From contig JADJDP010000030.1 in assembly GCA_016702645.1 (NCBI GenBank), positions 1-49,730 of the forward strand: 49,730 bases of DNA, in the 5' to 3' direction. Position numbers and translations under genes: made by a program. Position 1 is the stretch's first letter, and each line of letters opens with the position of its first letter. The notes under the pieces were generated by a model. It was not told the DNA's origin and did no database searches. It saw only the letters and a program-made list of their open reading frames with translations. Shown here in pieces: positions 42,197 through 49,730 of the stretch. Source of the stretch: Flavobacteriales bacterium (GTDB taxonomy: Bacteria > Bacteroidota > Bacteroidia > Flavobacteriales_F > PHOS-HE28).

Positions 42197-42201
42197 TCGA
42201 A

Positions 42202-43426
42202 CTATTCCTTTGTGAAGCGTTCCACCTGCGAGCGTGCACCGCTGTTGGTGATCGCCCTGATGGCGTAGCTGCCGGGTGGTAGTGCACCAACATCAATACT
42301 TGTCAAGCTGCCGCCGTTCAAGGTCAACACCAGTGCACCCATGGAGTTGAACACTTCTGCCGCCCTGATCGGCTCATCACTGGTCAACATCAATCGATCA
42401 CCGACCGGGTTCGGGCTTATGCGGATCGTGTTCGCGGTCACAGCACCTTCGGGCACCGTCGTACCTGCGTTGCCAAAGCGATAGATCCAACCATCATCTC
42501 CCACGGCCCATCCGAACGTAGGGCTGTAAAATCTCATGCACCTAACCGAGGGGGTCCTGAGCGTATCGGTCACCCAGGCCGAACCCCCGTTCGAGGTGTA
42601 TCTGAACGGACATCCGATCGGGCAATCTCCGCCGCCCAATGCCGTGGTGGAGGTGACCCACCCGTTCTGGCTATCAGAGAAATAGATGCCGGTCTTGCCG
42701 GCATTGGTCCCCTGATGCCTGGTTGGTCCACGTGAGCCCACCATCCACCGTGCGCTTGTTGCTCGACGGATTTCCACATGCCCAGCCCACCGTATCAGAG
42801 AGCATATAGATGGCAGATAGGTTGGTCGTCACGTTGGCACCCGGTGCCGCTTGCTGCGTCCATGACACACCGTTGGTGGTGCGGTAGATCACACCCCTGT
42901 CCCCACAGGCCCAGCCTTTGTTGTGAGCGGTGAAATAGACGGACTTCAGGACCCGGTCCAGCGAGGTGATAGCCCAGGTCTGGCCACCATTGGTGGTGCG
43001 TTGCACCTCGCCGGTAACGCCGCTGCCACCAACGATATAACCTGTATCCGGGGATGTGAAGAACACATCATAGTACGCCGAACCGGCGGACGTCGTCACG
43101 TCCGTCCAGGTCCCACCACCATTCTCGGTGGTGAGCAGGGTCTGCGTATCGCCTACGATCCACCCTTTGGTGGAGGAAGTGAAGTAGACAGCCCGCAGAT
43201 GGACCGAACTGCCCGCAGGGGAGACTTGTGGTGTCCACGTTGCACCACCATCCACGGTGGCCAGGATAACGCCGCTACTACCGACCACCCAACCTTGCGT
43301 TGGTGAAATGAAAAAGACGCCCTGCAGGACCGTGCTCACACCAGAGGCCTGTCGTTCCCAATATTGTGCCTCACAAACCGGGCTTAGCGCAACGGAAAAG
43401 GCGAGTAGTGTCATCAGCTTCTTCAT
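42202..43426 (-). CDS. Secreted YCF48/BNR-like beta-propeller protein with T9SS sorting domain, one frameshift
   Basis: About 407 residues. Signal peptide MKKLMTLLAFSVALSPVCEA. Then a series of YCF48-like propeller blades with the GWxVGxxGxIxxTxDGGxTW pattern (QGWVVGSSGVILATVDGGATW, KGWIVGDTQTLLTTENGGGTW, TGYIVGGSGVTGEVQRTTNGGQTW, KGWACGDRGVIYRTTNGVSW, VGWACGNPSSNKRTVDGGLTW). The frame shifts near 42715, inside TWTNQ..GTNAGKTGIYFSDSQNGW, and goes on with two more blades. The C-terminal sorting domain follows (IRISPNPVGDRLMLTSDE ... LPPGSYAIRAI). It is probably a T9SS-secreted surface protein of unknown ligand. Its stop is directly next to the IS110 remnant. Confidence 0.85.
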
Positions 43427-43625
43427 GATGATGGTATGTGTTAGCTCGGTGGACTTTGATCAGTGGGTGGGCTCTCATTCACTCATCGGAGTGGTGGTGC
43501 AAAGGTGAACAGCGCGGTGCTGGTGGCGGGTGCTTACCCCGGACTCCTAGTACCATGCGGCTAAGCGCAACGATCGGCTCATTCGCTCGTGACGGCCGTG
43601 CGGCAGGCAGCCGAAGGCTATCAGC

Positions 43626-43697
43626 TCAGGGTCGTCCGTTAAGTGCACGGACAGAGCGCTGCGGTAATATGCAGGGTGACCTGCGGCGGTTGAAACC
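43626..43697 (+). repeat. REP-like hairpin repeat, copy 2
   Basis: CAGGGTCGTCCG and CGGACAGA flank the core loop TTAAGTGCA, and the copy ends with GGCGGTTGAAACC. It lies in the 293-bp gap between the YCF48-like and delta-60 genes; the rest of that gap shows nothing I can name. Confidence 0.8.
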
Positions 43698-43719
43698 ACT
43701 TCGTTACGGCTCATCTTCC

Positions 43720-45262
43720 CTAAGGCATGAGCACGATCCGTTGCGGCGGAAAGCGCGCATGATCAGTACTGGAAATGAAGTAGGTGCCCGGCTGCAGCGA
43801 AGCCGGTAGTTGCACCGACCCATCACCGTTCGGGTTCACGTTCCCCACCGATCGTCCATCCAGATCAACGATGTGCAGCCCCAGCGATCGCAACGCTCCC
43901 GGCGCAGAGACCCAGAGCTGGCCGCTGGTCGGGTTCGGGTGAAAGTGCACGGGGGGTGAATTACCCTCCGCCATGCCCGCCAGGTTGCCGGAGAGGTACT
44001 TCAGTAGCACCTGCGTGGAGGTGCCCGCGAACGAAGTCCCGGTCACACCGGTCATGATGTAATTACCATCGGCGGCCAGTGCGAGAGCGCCCCCGCTCTC
44101 CCAACCAGCGGGTGATCCGATCAACGTTCTGGTAACACCTTCTGTACCGAACCCGGTGTCGAAACTTCCATCGGCATGGAGGCGCGCGATCAACATATCC
44201 GTACCCACCCCGTTGGACGCCTGGCCTGACATGAGGATCTGTCCGCCCGGCAGGATGAACAGCTCACTAATGCCTTGCGAGTGGATCGCGGTCATGATCT
44301 GCACCCCGGCGGAACCGAATGTGGGATCATAGCTTCCATCCCCGTTCAACTTCGCAAGGAACGGATGGTCCACCACGCCCATCGTCGTAGTGCCTCCTAC
44401 AAGGACCTGGTCGTTCGGCAGTACCGCGATCGCTCGGGACCTCGCTCTCCGTACCGATCAGCAACAACCGGTACCCTTCCCCATCGAAGGCGGGATCCAA
44501 AGACCCCGATGGCGTGACGCGGTACACGAATGTTTCGTCGGTCCCGTTGATCTCGACGAAAGCACTCCCCAGCACATACACATCACCGGAACTGGCCAGT
44601 GCAATGGCGTACAGCCACTCCGTGGCGTTGGTGGATCCATTGTCTATGGTGAGCACTCCATTGGTACCGAAATCGGCATCCAACGCGCCATCTGCCGTGA
44701 ACTGGATCACGCTGCCATAGCCGTTCCCTATGCTCACGTCAACGGTATTGATGACCACGATCTCACCGGTCGGTCGTACCACGAACCCCCAAGGATAGTC
44801 CACCTCATCAGGGTCCTGGTCCAGGGTCAACCATCCGTCGGTACCGAAGCTGGTGTCGACACTTCCATCCTGCTCCACCCGCAGCAAAAGGATGCCCCCG
44901 TCGGACTTACCGCCGATCAGGATCTTCCCGTCCGGCAGCAAGACCGCTTCCCCTGGTCGATCATTGGACCCCGCGTTCACATCGATGGTCACAACACCCG
45001 CGTCACCGAAGGAAGCATCCAAGCTCCCGTCCGCATTGTACCGCTCCAGAGCGATGTCCGCCGTTGGGTTGTATATGGCTGTTACCGCCAGTATCTGTCC
45101 GTTCGGGAGCACCAAGGCATCCGTTGGAAAGGTGTTCTCGCCTCCGAAATAAAAGGTCACATATCCGTTGGTGCCGAAGGACTGGTCCAGGGTTCCGGCT
45201 TGGGCCATCACTAACGTGGCGGATGCGAGCAAGGCGATGGCAAGGGTTGGGCGTAGGGTCAT
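43720..45262 (-). CDS. Secreted delta-60-repeat protein with T9SS sorting domain, one frameshift
   Basis: About 514 residues. Start at MTLRPTLAIALLASATLVMAQ, a good signal peptide. The body has seven delta-60 repeats with the core LDxSFGxxGxVxxD (LDQSFGTNGYVTF, LDASFGDAGVVTID, VDTSFGTDGWLTLD, LDADFGTNGVLTID, LDPAFDGEGYRLL, YDPTFGSAGVQIM, FDTGFGTEGVTRTL), each followed by a strand like VLPNGQILAVG, forming a beta-propeller. A single-base shift near 44437 splits it, in the segment that should read AIAVLPNDQVLVGG. The C-terminal sorting domain is FHPNPTSGQLWVSAPG ... LQPGTYFISSTDHARFPPQRIVLMP. It is likely T9SS-exported; ligand unknown. Confidence 0.88.
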
Positions 45263-45332
45263 GTGCACAAGGATGGGTTCATCGTTCATGACACATCGGG
45301 CTGGGGTCTACAATGTGAACAGTACACAACGC

Positions 45333-45360
45333 AAAAGCCCCGGCATCGAGGCGCCGGGGC
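45333..45360 (-). terminator. Intrinsic terminator after the fn3 remnant
   Basis: An 8-bp perfect GC stem (GCCCCGGC with GCCGGGGC), loop of 8, followed on the minus strand by TTTT. It lies about 28 bp after the stop at 45388 and before the delta-60 gene. Confidence 0.75.
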
Positions 45361-45387
45361 ATTGCGTTGGGAAGAAGGTTGCACGTG

Positions 45388-45870
45388 CTACGCTGCCACG
45401 CCAATGACGGGATCGCTCAGCGCGCTGGGGCCTGCTGCACCCAGGGCGCATACCGCGAACCAGTAGCGCGTAAGGCTTTGCAAGCCGGTTTCCTTGTACC
45501 GTGTGTTCGTACTAGTGGAGACCAGTTCCCGCCTCACCGAAGCACTTGGCAGGATCCTGCTGCGTGCGGTACGGGTTGTACATGCTCGCACCATGCCCAA
45601 GTGGATCTTATACAGGTCCGGTTCAAGTTGCTCTACCTCGAGTTCGAACGCCATGCGAAAGTGGGCCGGAACGCCCTTCTCGTATGTCATGCAGAGAACA
45701 TCCTCCAATGATCGGCCTGCATTTAGCCCCTGATCGACGAACAAGATCGCGGTTGGACGATGGATAACCCGATCAACTGCCTTGACGGAACGACGGTGGT
45801 GGTGATGCGTGTGTTCCACACCAGCCAGCACCCGAAGAAGAAGCTCAGGCGGAAGAGGAAGTGATCGCGG
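45388..45870 (-). pseudogene. Fibronectin-type-III C-terminal remnant
   Basis: The last ~45 residues of this frame (STNTRYKETGLQSLTRYWFAVCALGAAGPSALSDPVIGVAA) match the end of a fibronectin type III protein family common in Bacteroidota, where the pattern is TGLxxxTRYWFRVxAVGxAGPGxWSDP. The upstream part of the frame (about 110 residues, including VEQLEPDLYKIHLGMVR) has no good start codon and does not look like the usual N-terminal region of that family, so the gene seems truncated or rearranged. A strong terminator 28 bp downstream shows this was a real transcription unit. REP-like copy 3 begins at its upstream edge. Confidence 0.45.
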
Positions 45871-45931
45871 CTGCGAGCCGCAGGTGCGTCCGTTAAGTGC
45901 ACGGACAGACCCGCGGCGGAGGTTTGAAACC
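45867..45931 (+). repeat. REP-like hairpin repeat, copy 3
   Basis: Begins with the hairpin GCGGCTGCGAGCCGC, shared with copy 1, then the core GTTAAGTGCACGGACAG, and ends with GGAGGTTTGAAACC. Its last part supplies the TTTG of the promoter candidate at 45923. Confidence 0.8.
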
Positions 45932-45952
45932 AACTACCTGCGCCTACATTCG
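45923..45952 (+). promoter_or_regulatory. Bacteroidota-type promoter candidate inside the REP-like end
   Basis: TTTG at 45923-45926 and TACATTCG at 45945-45952 are 18 bp apart. The predicted start is about 50 bp before the gene at 46009. Confidence 0.5.
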
Positions 45953-46008
45953 ACCACCAGCTCGATCAGGCCGGTCGTTGGTCCATAAATGCTTGAACAC
46001 CCGCAAGG

Positions 46009-46905
46009 ATGAAGCACAGCATCACCCTCTTCCTGTTCACTGGGATACAGTGCGTGGCCAATGGGCAGACGCTCCTGAACGGCGATCTGGACGGAACAGT
46101 GGACCACCTCAGCTGCTTGCCCGATCAATGGCAGGTGGTGGCCCATACCGATCCAATATGCGAGGCGACCAACACATTCACGGCCACGCCGGACCTCAGC
46201 TCGGTCGGCGGTGCAGATCCATTCACCGGCGTAATGGGCACACCCTTCTCGGGTGACACCTACCTCACCGGGATACATGGTACCAGCCCGGGCACGGGTT
46301 GGACCTACCATGAAGGGATCCAACAGGCGGTCGGCGGCTTTGTTCCGGGTGCGGAGTACCGCATCTCCTTTTACCAGTGCGTGGATGCGCGTACCCACGT
46401 GCGGGATACGATCGGTTCCTGGTCCGTCCATGTCGGAACGATCCTGGCCGGCATCACGGAGACAAGTGCAAGCAACATTGGCGCTGCCGACCTAGGCTTG
46501 CAGTGGGAGTACCGCGAACTGTACTTCGTGGCTCCCGCAGCGACGCTAACGCTCAAGTTCCTGCCGCAGGATGACGACGATTCGCACGCACTGGGCATCG
46601 ATTCGCTCAATGGCGGACTTTCCATGGGTATCGATCTCATCACCATCGCATCCAGCCAGACCGGAGTGCCCGACAACACCGACCCCCACGCCATTTCCTG
46701 GCGATACGATGCTCCAGCGGAACTTCTCCGCATCGACGACCAGCCCTTTGCCAACCAGCGTTACTCGATCGCAGATATGACGGGGCGGATCCTGCGCGTG
46801 GGTCGGCTGCTAGGCGGGATCATCGACTTGAACGGGCTGCCTGCTTCGCCACTCCTATTGCGTTTCGATCGGCCCTTTGCCGTTGCCCGATTCCTGAAGA
46901 TCTAG
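46009..46905 (+). CDS. Secreted protein with C-terminal sorting-like domain, unknown function
   Basis: 298 residues with signal peptide MKHSITLFLFTGIQCVANGQ. The middle is a carbohydrate-binding-like beta sandwich: LLNGDLDGTVDHLSCLPDQWQVVAH, TYLTGIHGTSPGTGWTYHEGIQQ, YRISFYQCVDARTHVRDTIGSWSVHVG, YRELYFVAPAATLTLKFLPQDDDDSHALGIDSL. This resembles the jelly-roll domain many Bacteroidota surface proteins carry before their sorting tail. The end (YDAPAELLRIDDQPFANQRYSIADMTGRILRVGRLLGGIIDLNGLPASPLLLRFD) looks like a shortened type A sorting domain without the usual NP motif. Preceded by a promoter candidate at 45923-45952. Ligand unknown. Confidence 0.75.
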   Translation: MKHSITLFLFTGIQCVANGQTLLNGDLDGTVDHLSCLPDQWQVVAHTDPICEATNTFTATPDLSSVGGADPFTGVMGTPFSGDTYLTGIHGTSPGTGWTYHEGIQQAVGGFVPGAEYRISFYQCVDARTHVRDTIGSWSVHVGTILAGITETSASNIGAADLGLQWEYRELYFVAPAATLTLKFLPQDDDDSHALGIDSLNGGLSMGIDLITIASSQTGVPDNTDPHAISWRYDAPAELLRIDDQPFANQRYSIADMTGRILRVGRLLGGIIDLNGLPASPLLLRFDRPFAVARFLKI

Positions 46906-46947
46906 ACGCTCCGGCTATCGAAACGGTTCCGGGTGGAACGTGAGTAG

Positions 46948-47019
46948 CAGGGTCCTCCGTTAAGTGCACGGACAGACCCCTGCGTTGGTGGAGAGGATAC
47001 CCTGCGTGGGCTTAGAAAC
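46948..47019 (+). repeat. REP-like hairpin repeat, copy 4 (fullest)
   Basis: CAGGGTC and TCCG pair with CGGA and GACCCCTG around the loop TTAAGTGCA. The copy then continues GGTGGAGAGGATACCCTGCG, which gives a second possible pairing of CAGGGT with ACCCTG. It lies in the 270-bp gap between 46905 and 47177. Confidence 0.85.
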
Positions 47020-47176
47020 TTCTCGAATGAGAACCCGTTAGCGCAACCAGTGGCAAGTCGCAGGATCCCTTGTTCTGAGACCTTCTGTTGCCCTCCGGCA
47101 GGCTTACGGATCTGAAGCAGCGGAAGAGATCCGCGGGAGCGGGGGCTGCGTATCGCGAGACGGCTAAATTCACGGC

Positions 47177-47698
47177 ATGAAGGTGCCCGGTCCAAGGCCA
47201 CGGTTCAAATTCCAGTCGCAGCTAGCGGGGACCGAGATCACCAAACGCATCAGTGACCGCTTGCGCGAAGAGAATCCCTGCGAGTTGTGGCTCAAGAACG
47301 CGCACTACCACATCACACTGAATTTCCCGAGGCGCACTGCGCAAGCATGGACGCCGCAAATGGACATCAACTTCGAGGACTTGGGCAATGGCCGCACCTT
47401 GGTGCGCTGTCTTATCGGCCCCGGTCCTGGCATCTGGATGCTCTTCGCGGCTGGCTACGTCGGCCTTACCCTGCTCGGTCTCACCGGTATCACGCTGGGC
47501 CTTGCCCAACAACTGCTGCACGAAACACCGTGGGGCTTCTTCTTCCTTCCCTTCGTACTGGCAGGCGCGGGTACCATGGTGTACTTGGAGCGCACCGGCC
47601 GCGCGCGTGCGCAGAATGATATGCGCGTGTTGAAGGACACGGTTGACAGAGCGCTCGAATGTGACTGTTTGAAGCTGGCCGAGGAACAGGCGTTGTGA
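47177..47698 (+). CDS. Membrane protein of unknown function with two helices
   Basis: 173 residues. A soluble N-terminal region (about 1-90, e.g. ISDRLREENPCELWLKNAHYHITLNFPRR and MDINFEDLGNGRTLVRCLIG) is followed by two membrane helices (IWMLFAAGYVGLTLLGLTGITLGL and WGFFFLPFVLAGAGTMVYLE) and a short charged tail. I know proteins of this shape in Bacteroidota as hypothetical, with no assigned role. TAAATTCA at 47165-47172 ends five bases before the ATG, so the message may be leaderless. It stands alone between REP-like copies 4 and 5. Confidence 0.7.
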   Translation: MKVPGPRPRFKFQSQLAGTEITKRISDRLREENPCELWLKNAHYHITLNFPRRTAQAWTPQMDINFEDLGNGRTLVRCLIGPGPGIWMLFAAGYVGLTLLGLTGITLGLAQQLLHETPWGFFFLPFVLAGAGTMVYLERTGRARAQNDMRVLKDTVDRALECDCLKLAEEQAL

Positions 47699-47970
47699 GC
47701 CTGAGCCACTGGATCGCCTCAAGTTCCATTGCTTCGGAACTCATGGCGCTGCGATGGATGACCAAAGCAATGGCGAAGGGTAGCCACAGGCTTGCCTGCC
47801 GAAGGCATGGCTACCGCGCTCTGTTCCTGTCTAGCGCAGGTCCGACGGGCTGCGCTGAGCACACGCCAAAGACACCCTGCGCGCAGTTCGGTGGCTGGAA
47901 AGCCCCGCGCCGCTTGAAACTGCGTTGTATGGCACCACTGGATGAAACTGGTTACGGCGACAACAAGCTA

Positions 47971-48041
47971 CAGGGTCATCCGTTACGTGCGCACAGACCG
48001 CTGCGGAGGTGGAGAGGACACCCTGCGTGGGTCTGAGAAAC
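47971..48041 (+). repeat. REP-like hairpin repeat, copy 5 (diverged core)
   Basis: CAGGGTCATCCG then a diverged core GTTACGTGCGCACAGACC, then GGTGGAGAGGACACCCTGCG as in copy 4. It lies in the 400-bp gap 47699-48099, which otherwise shows no gene or known element that I can support. Confidence 0.75.
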
Positions 48042-48099
48042 TCCCCTTGATCACATTCACGCCACTATCTCGATGTTCCTCAGAAACGCCGGCCGACCC

Positions 48100-49730
48100 A
48101 TGCGAACCATTACCCTGACCCTTGCCTTTTGCACACTGAGCGCCTCCGCGCAATACCTGGTCGAAGGCCGGTACTTGCATCCAACGGGCACCAGCAATGC
48201 ATGGGCGATCGTGGCGGACCCCGCAGGCAATATCATCATCGGCGGGCAGGTTGAAAATGACATCGACTTCGACCCCGGGCCAGGAGTGGCCATGGTGACG
48301 ATCATCGGTGACGGGGATGGATACGTGTGCAAGCTGGACCCTTCCGGTGTGTTCCAATGGGTGGCGCAGTTCGGCGGGGATGAGACGCAGTTGGAATGGG
48401 TGCAGGACCTGGTCACGGATGCCGCCGGGAACGTCTACGTTGCTGGCGCTTTTGGCGGCACTGCCGACTTCGACCCCGGTGCAGGCGTAACGCAACTGAG
48501 CGGTGGTGGGCAGGATGGCTATCTACTGAAGCTGAGCCCTGCAGGCGAACTGATCTGGGCGAAGGACATCGGAGGTTCGGGCACCGATGCGCTCTCCGGA
48601 CTGGCCATGACCGCAGCAGGGGAGATCCTTGTGTGTGGCTATGTGCAACCAGATGCCTATGTGGATGGCAACACCATTCCGCTGGGCAACACCCAGAACG
48701 GCGGCTTGGTCGCCTCGTTCCAGCCCGATGGCACCTTCAACTGGGCGCGCGTGCTGCCGGGCAATGGCGGCCGCAACGTCACCGATGTGTACGAGGGGCC
48801 CGATGGCGGCATCCATGGCTGTGGCATCTTCTCCACCACCCTGGACCTGGATCCCGGGCCTGGCTCGTTCCCGGTGGTCGCCGTCGGCGATGCCGAAGGC
48901 TTCTATTTCAAACTCGATGCTGCCGGTGCATTCCTCTGGGGCGGTCGCTTCGGTGGCATCCTGGAAGATTGGGGCTACGACATGGATGTGGACCAGGACG
49001 GGGCCATGTACCTCGCCGGGCACTTCAGGGCGGCCGCCACCATCGGGTATGGAGCGGACACCACACAGATCCCAATTTCCACCACGAGCGACGCGCTCAT
49101 CGCGCGGATCGATCCCGATGGCACCGTGGCCTGGGCGTACGGCATACCAGCCAGCGGTCGCTCGCATTCCGTGCGGGCAACCAACGATGGGGAGGTGCTC
49201 TACAGCGGATACTTCGCGAGCACCGCCGACTTCGACATTGGACCCGGTGTGGCGGAGGTCACCAGCCAGGGCGGCAACGATATGTTCCTGGCGCGGTACA
49301 CCACGGGCGGTGCGTTCGTCAGCGTGCTCACCATCAGCGGCGTCAGCGGTCAAACAGGTCGTGGACTGTACCTCGATGATGCGAACGTGGTCTACGCCAC
49401 GGGCTACGCGTCCGGCGTGGTGGACCTCCACCCGGGTACGGAAGTGCTAAGCGACACCGCCCAAAGCACTGCATCGTTCTATGTGCGGCTGGAGGGAGAT
49501 CTCAGCACCGCTGTCACCGAACTCGATGCCACTACCACCTTCTACCCCAACCCCGTGCGCGCCGGCCAGCTGCTCACCACCGGTTTAGGAACGGGCCAGG
49601 TGCGCATCCTGGACAACGCAGGGCGTGTGCACATGGATCTTGGCAAGGTGAGCGGTGATGGGCCCCTAGCGGTGGACCTGCCTGAGGGGACCTACTTGCT
49701 GGAGTGGAAGGATGGACGGAAGCAAGTGGT
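48100..49730 (+). CDS. Secreted beta-propeller protein (SBBP/delta-60-like) with T9SS sorting domain, cut by the window end
   Basis: 543 residues are visible and no stop is reached. The ATG at 48100 begins a good signal peptide (MRTITLTLAFCTLSASA); an in-frame ATG at 48073 would add nine residues. The body has repeated strands with the pattern DxxGNxYVxGxFxGTxDFDPGxG followed by DGYLLKLxPxGxLxWAKxxGG (AGNVYVAGAFGGTADFDPGAG, DGYLLKLSPAGELIWAKDIGG), as in SBBP-type beta-propeller proteins. Near the end TTFYPNPVRAGQLLTTG and LPEGTYLLEWKDGRKQVV show a type A sorting domain almost complete, so only a few codons should be missing. Likely T9SS-secreted; function unknown. Confidence 0.85.
   Translation, partial: MRTITLTLAFCTLSASAQYLVEGRYLHPTGTSNAWAIVADPAGNIIIGGQVENDIDFDPGPGVAMVTIIGDGDGYVCKLDPSGVFQWVAQFGGDETQLEWVQDLVTDAAGNVYVAGAFGGTADFDPGAGVTQLSGGGQDGYLLKLSPAGELIWAKDIGGSGTDALSGLAMTAAGEILVCGYVQPDAYVDGNTIPLGNTQNGGLVASFQPDGTFNWARVLPGNGGRNVTDVYEGPDGGIHGCGIFSTTLDLDPGPGSFPVVAVGDAEGFYFKLDAAGAFLWGGRFGGILEDWGYDMDVDQDGAMYLAGHFRAAATIGYGADTTQIPISTTSDALIARIDPDGTVAWAYGIPASGRSHSVRATNDGEVLYSGYFASTADFDIGPGVAEVTSQGGNDMFLARYTTGGAFVSVLTISGVSGQTGRGLYLDDANVVYATGYASGVVDLHPGTEVLSDTAQSTASFYVRLEGDLSTAVTELDATTTFYPNPVRAGQLLTTGLGTGQVRILDNAGRVHMDLGKVSGDGPLAVDLPEGTYLLEWKDGRKQV

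Noticed and set aside
41946..48041. Integron cassette array with attC sites (GTTAAGT fits GTTRRRY)
   Set aside because: No paired RYYYAAC end at the right distance, copy 5 lacks the motif, genes lie in both orientations, many carry their own promoters, and no integrase is present.
41946..48041. CRISPR array
   Set aside because: Only five copies, spaced about 1-2 kb apart with genes between them, and no cas genes.

Overview
The window looks like a chromosomal fragment of a GC-rich Bacteroidota, most likely a Flavobacteriales lineage of the kind recovered as metagenome bins. This rests on gene content: PorP/SprF, two gliding-motility-type (type B) C-terminal sorting domains, several type A T9SS sorting domains, DUF6029, Omp28, a BlaI/M56-TonB pair, and promoter-like TAnnTTTG/TAnnTTCG boxes. 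The taxonomic placement is inference; no rRNA or ribosomal gene is present.

Layout: (1) 1-9.6 kb, minus strand: a heavy-metal (copper/zinc-type) operon. In transcription order it has a small His-rich protein, a CzcA/CusA pump fused to a TolC-like domain, a His-rich periplasmic adaptor, a P1B-type ATPase, a Cys-rich small protein and a multicopper oxidase. The ATPase and the oxidase are broken by several frameshifts, and the ATPase has lost its GDGxNDxP region. A strange ~90% GC tract with an 18-G run lies between adaptor and ATPase. (2) 9.8-16.7 kb, plus strand: secreted or envelope proteins, namely an FG-GAP protein, a T9SS-exported thioredoxin-fold protein, a TlpA-DUF6029 fusion and an Omp28 lipoprotein. 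(3) 16.9-21 kb: a small conserved protein, queG, a NYN/LOTUS protein, and an SLC13-type transporter with a DUF202 protein. (4) 21.2-34.1 kb, minus strand: an adhesin operon with a ~3250-residue protein of 31 PKD/Ig-like repeats, PorP/SprF and a PD40/OmpA protein, with ATGA overlap and 2-nt spacing. (5) 34.4-37.7 kb, plus: a subtilisin-like lipoprotein, then a BlaI repressor and an M56 sensor protease with TonB domain behind a palindromic operator candidate. (6) 37.8-49.7 kb: further surface proteins on both strands, with five copies of a REP-like hairpin repeat in the gaps after 41.9 kb, one of them abutting an IS110 transposase remnant.

Themes: most of the window encodes envelope, secreted or metal-handling functions. 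The repeat adhesin, PorP and OmpA proteins probably work together at the cell surface, and the thioredoxin-fold cluster could service cysteine-containing exported proteins (inference).

Caution: at least fourteen reading-frame breaks occur in 50 kb, often in genes that are otherwise perfectly conserved. Many are probably sequencing or assembly indels rather than biology. Coordinates of broken genes below span the whole inferred gene.
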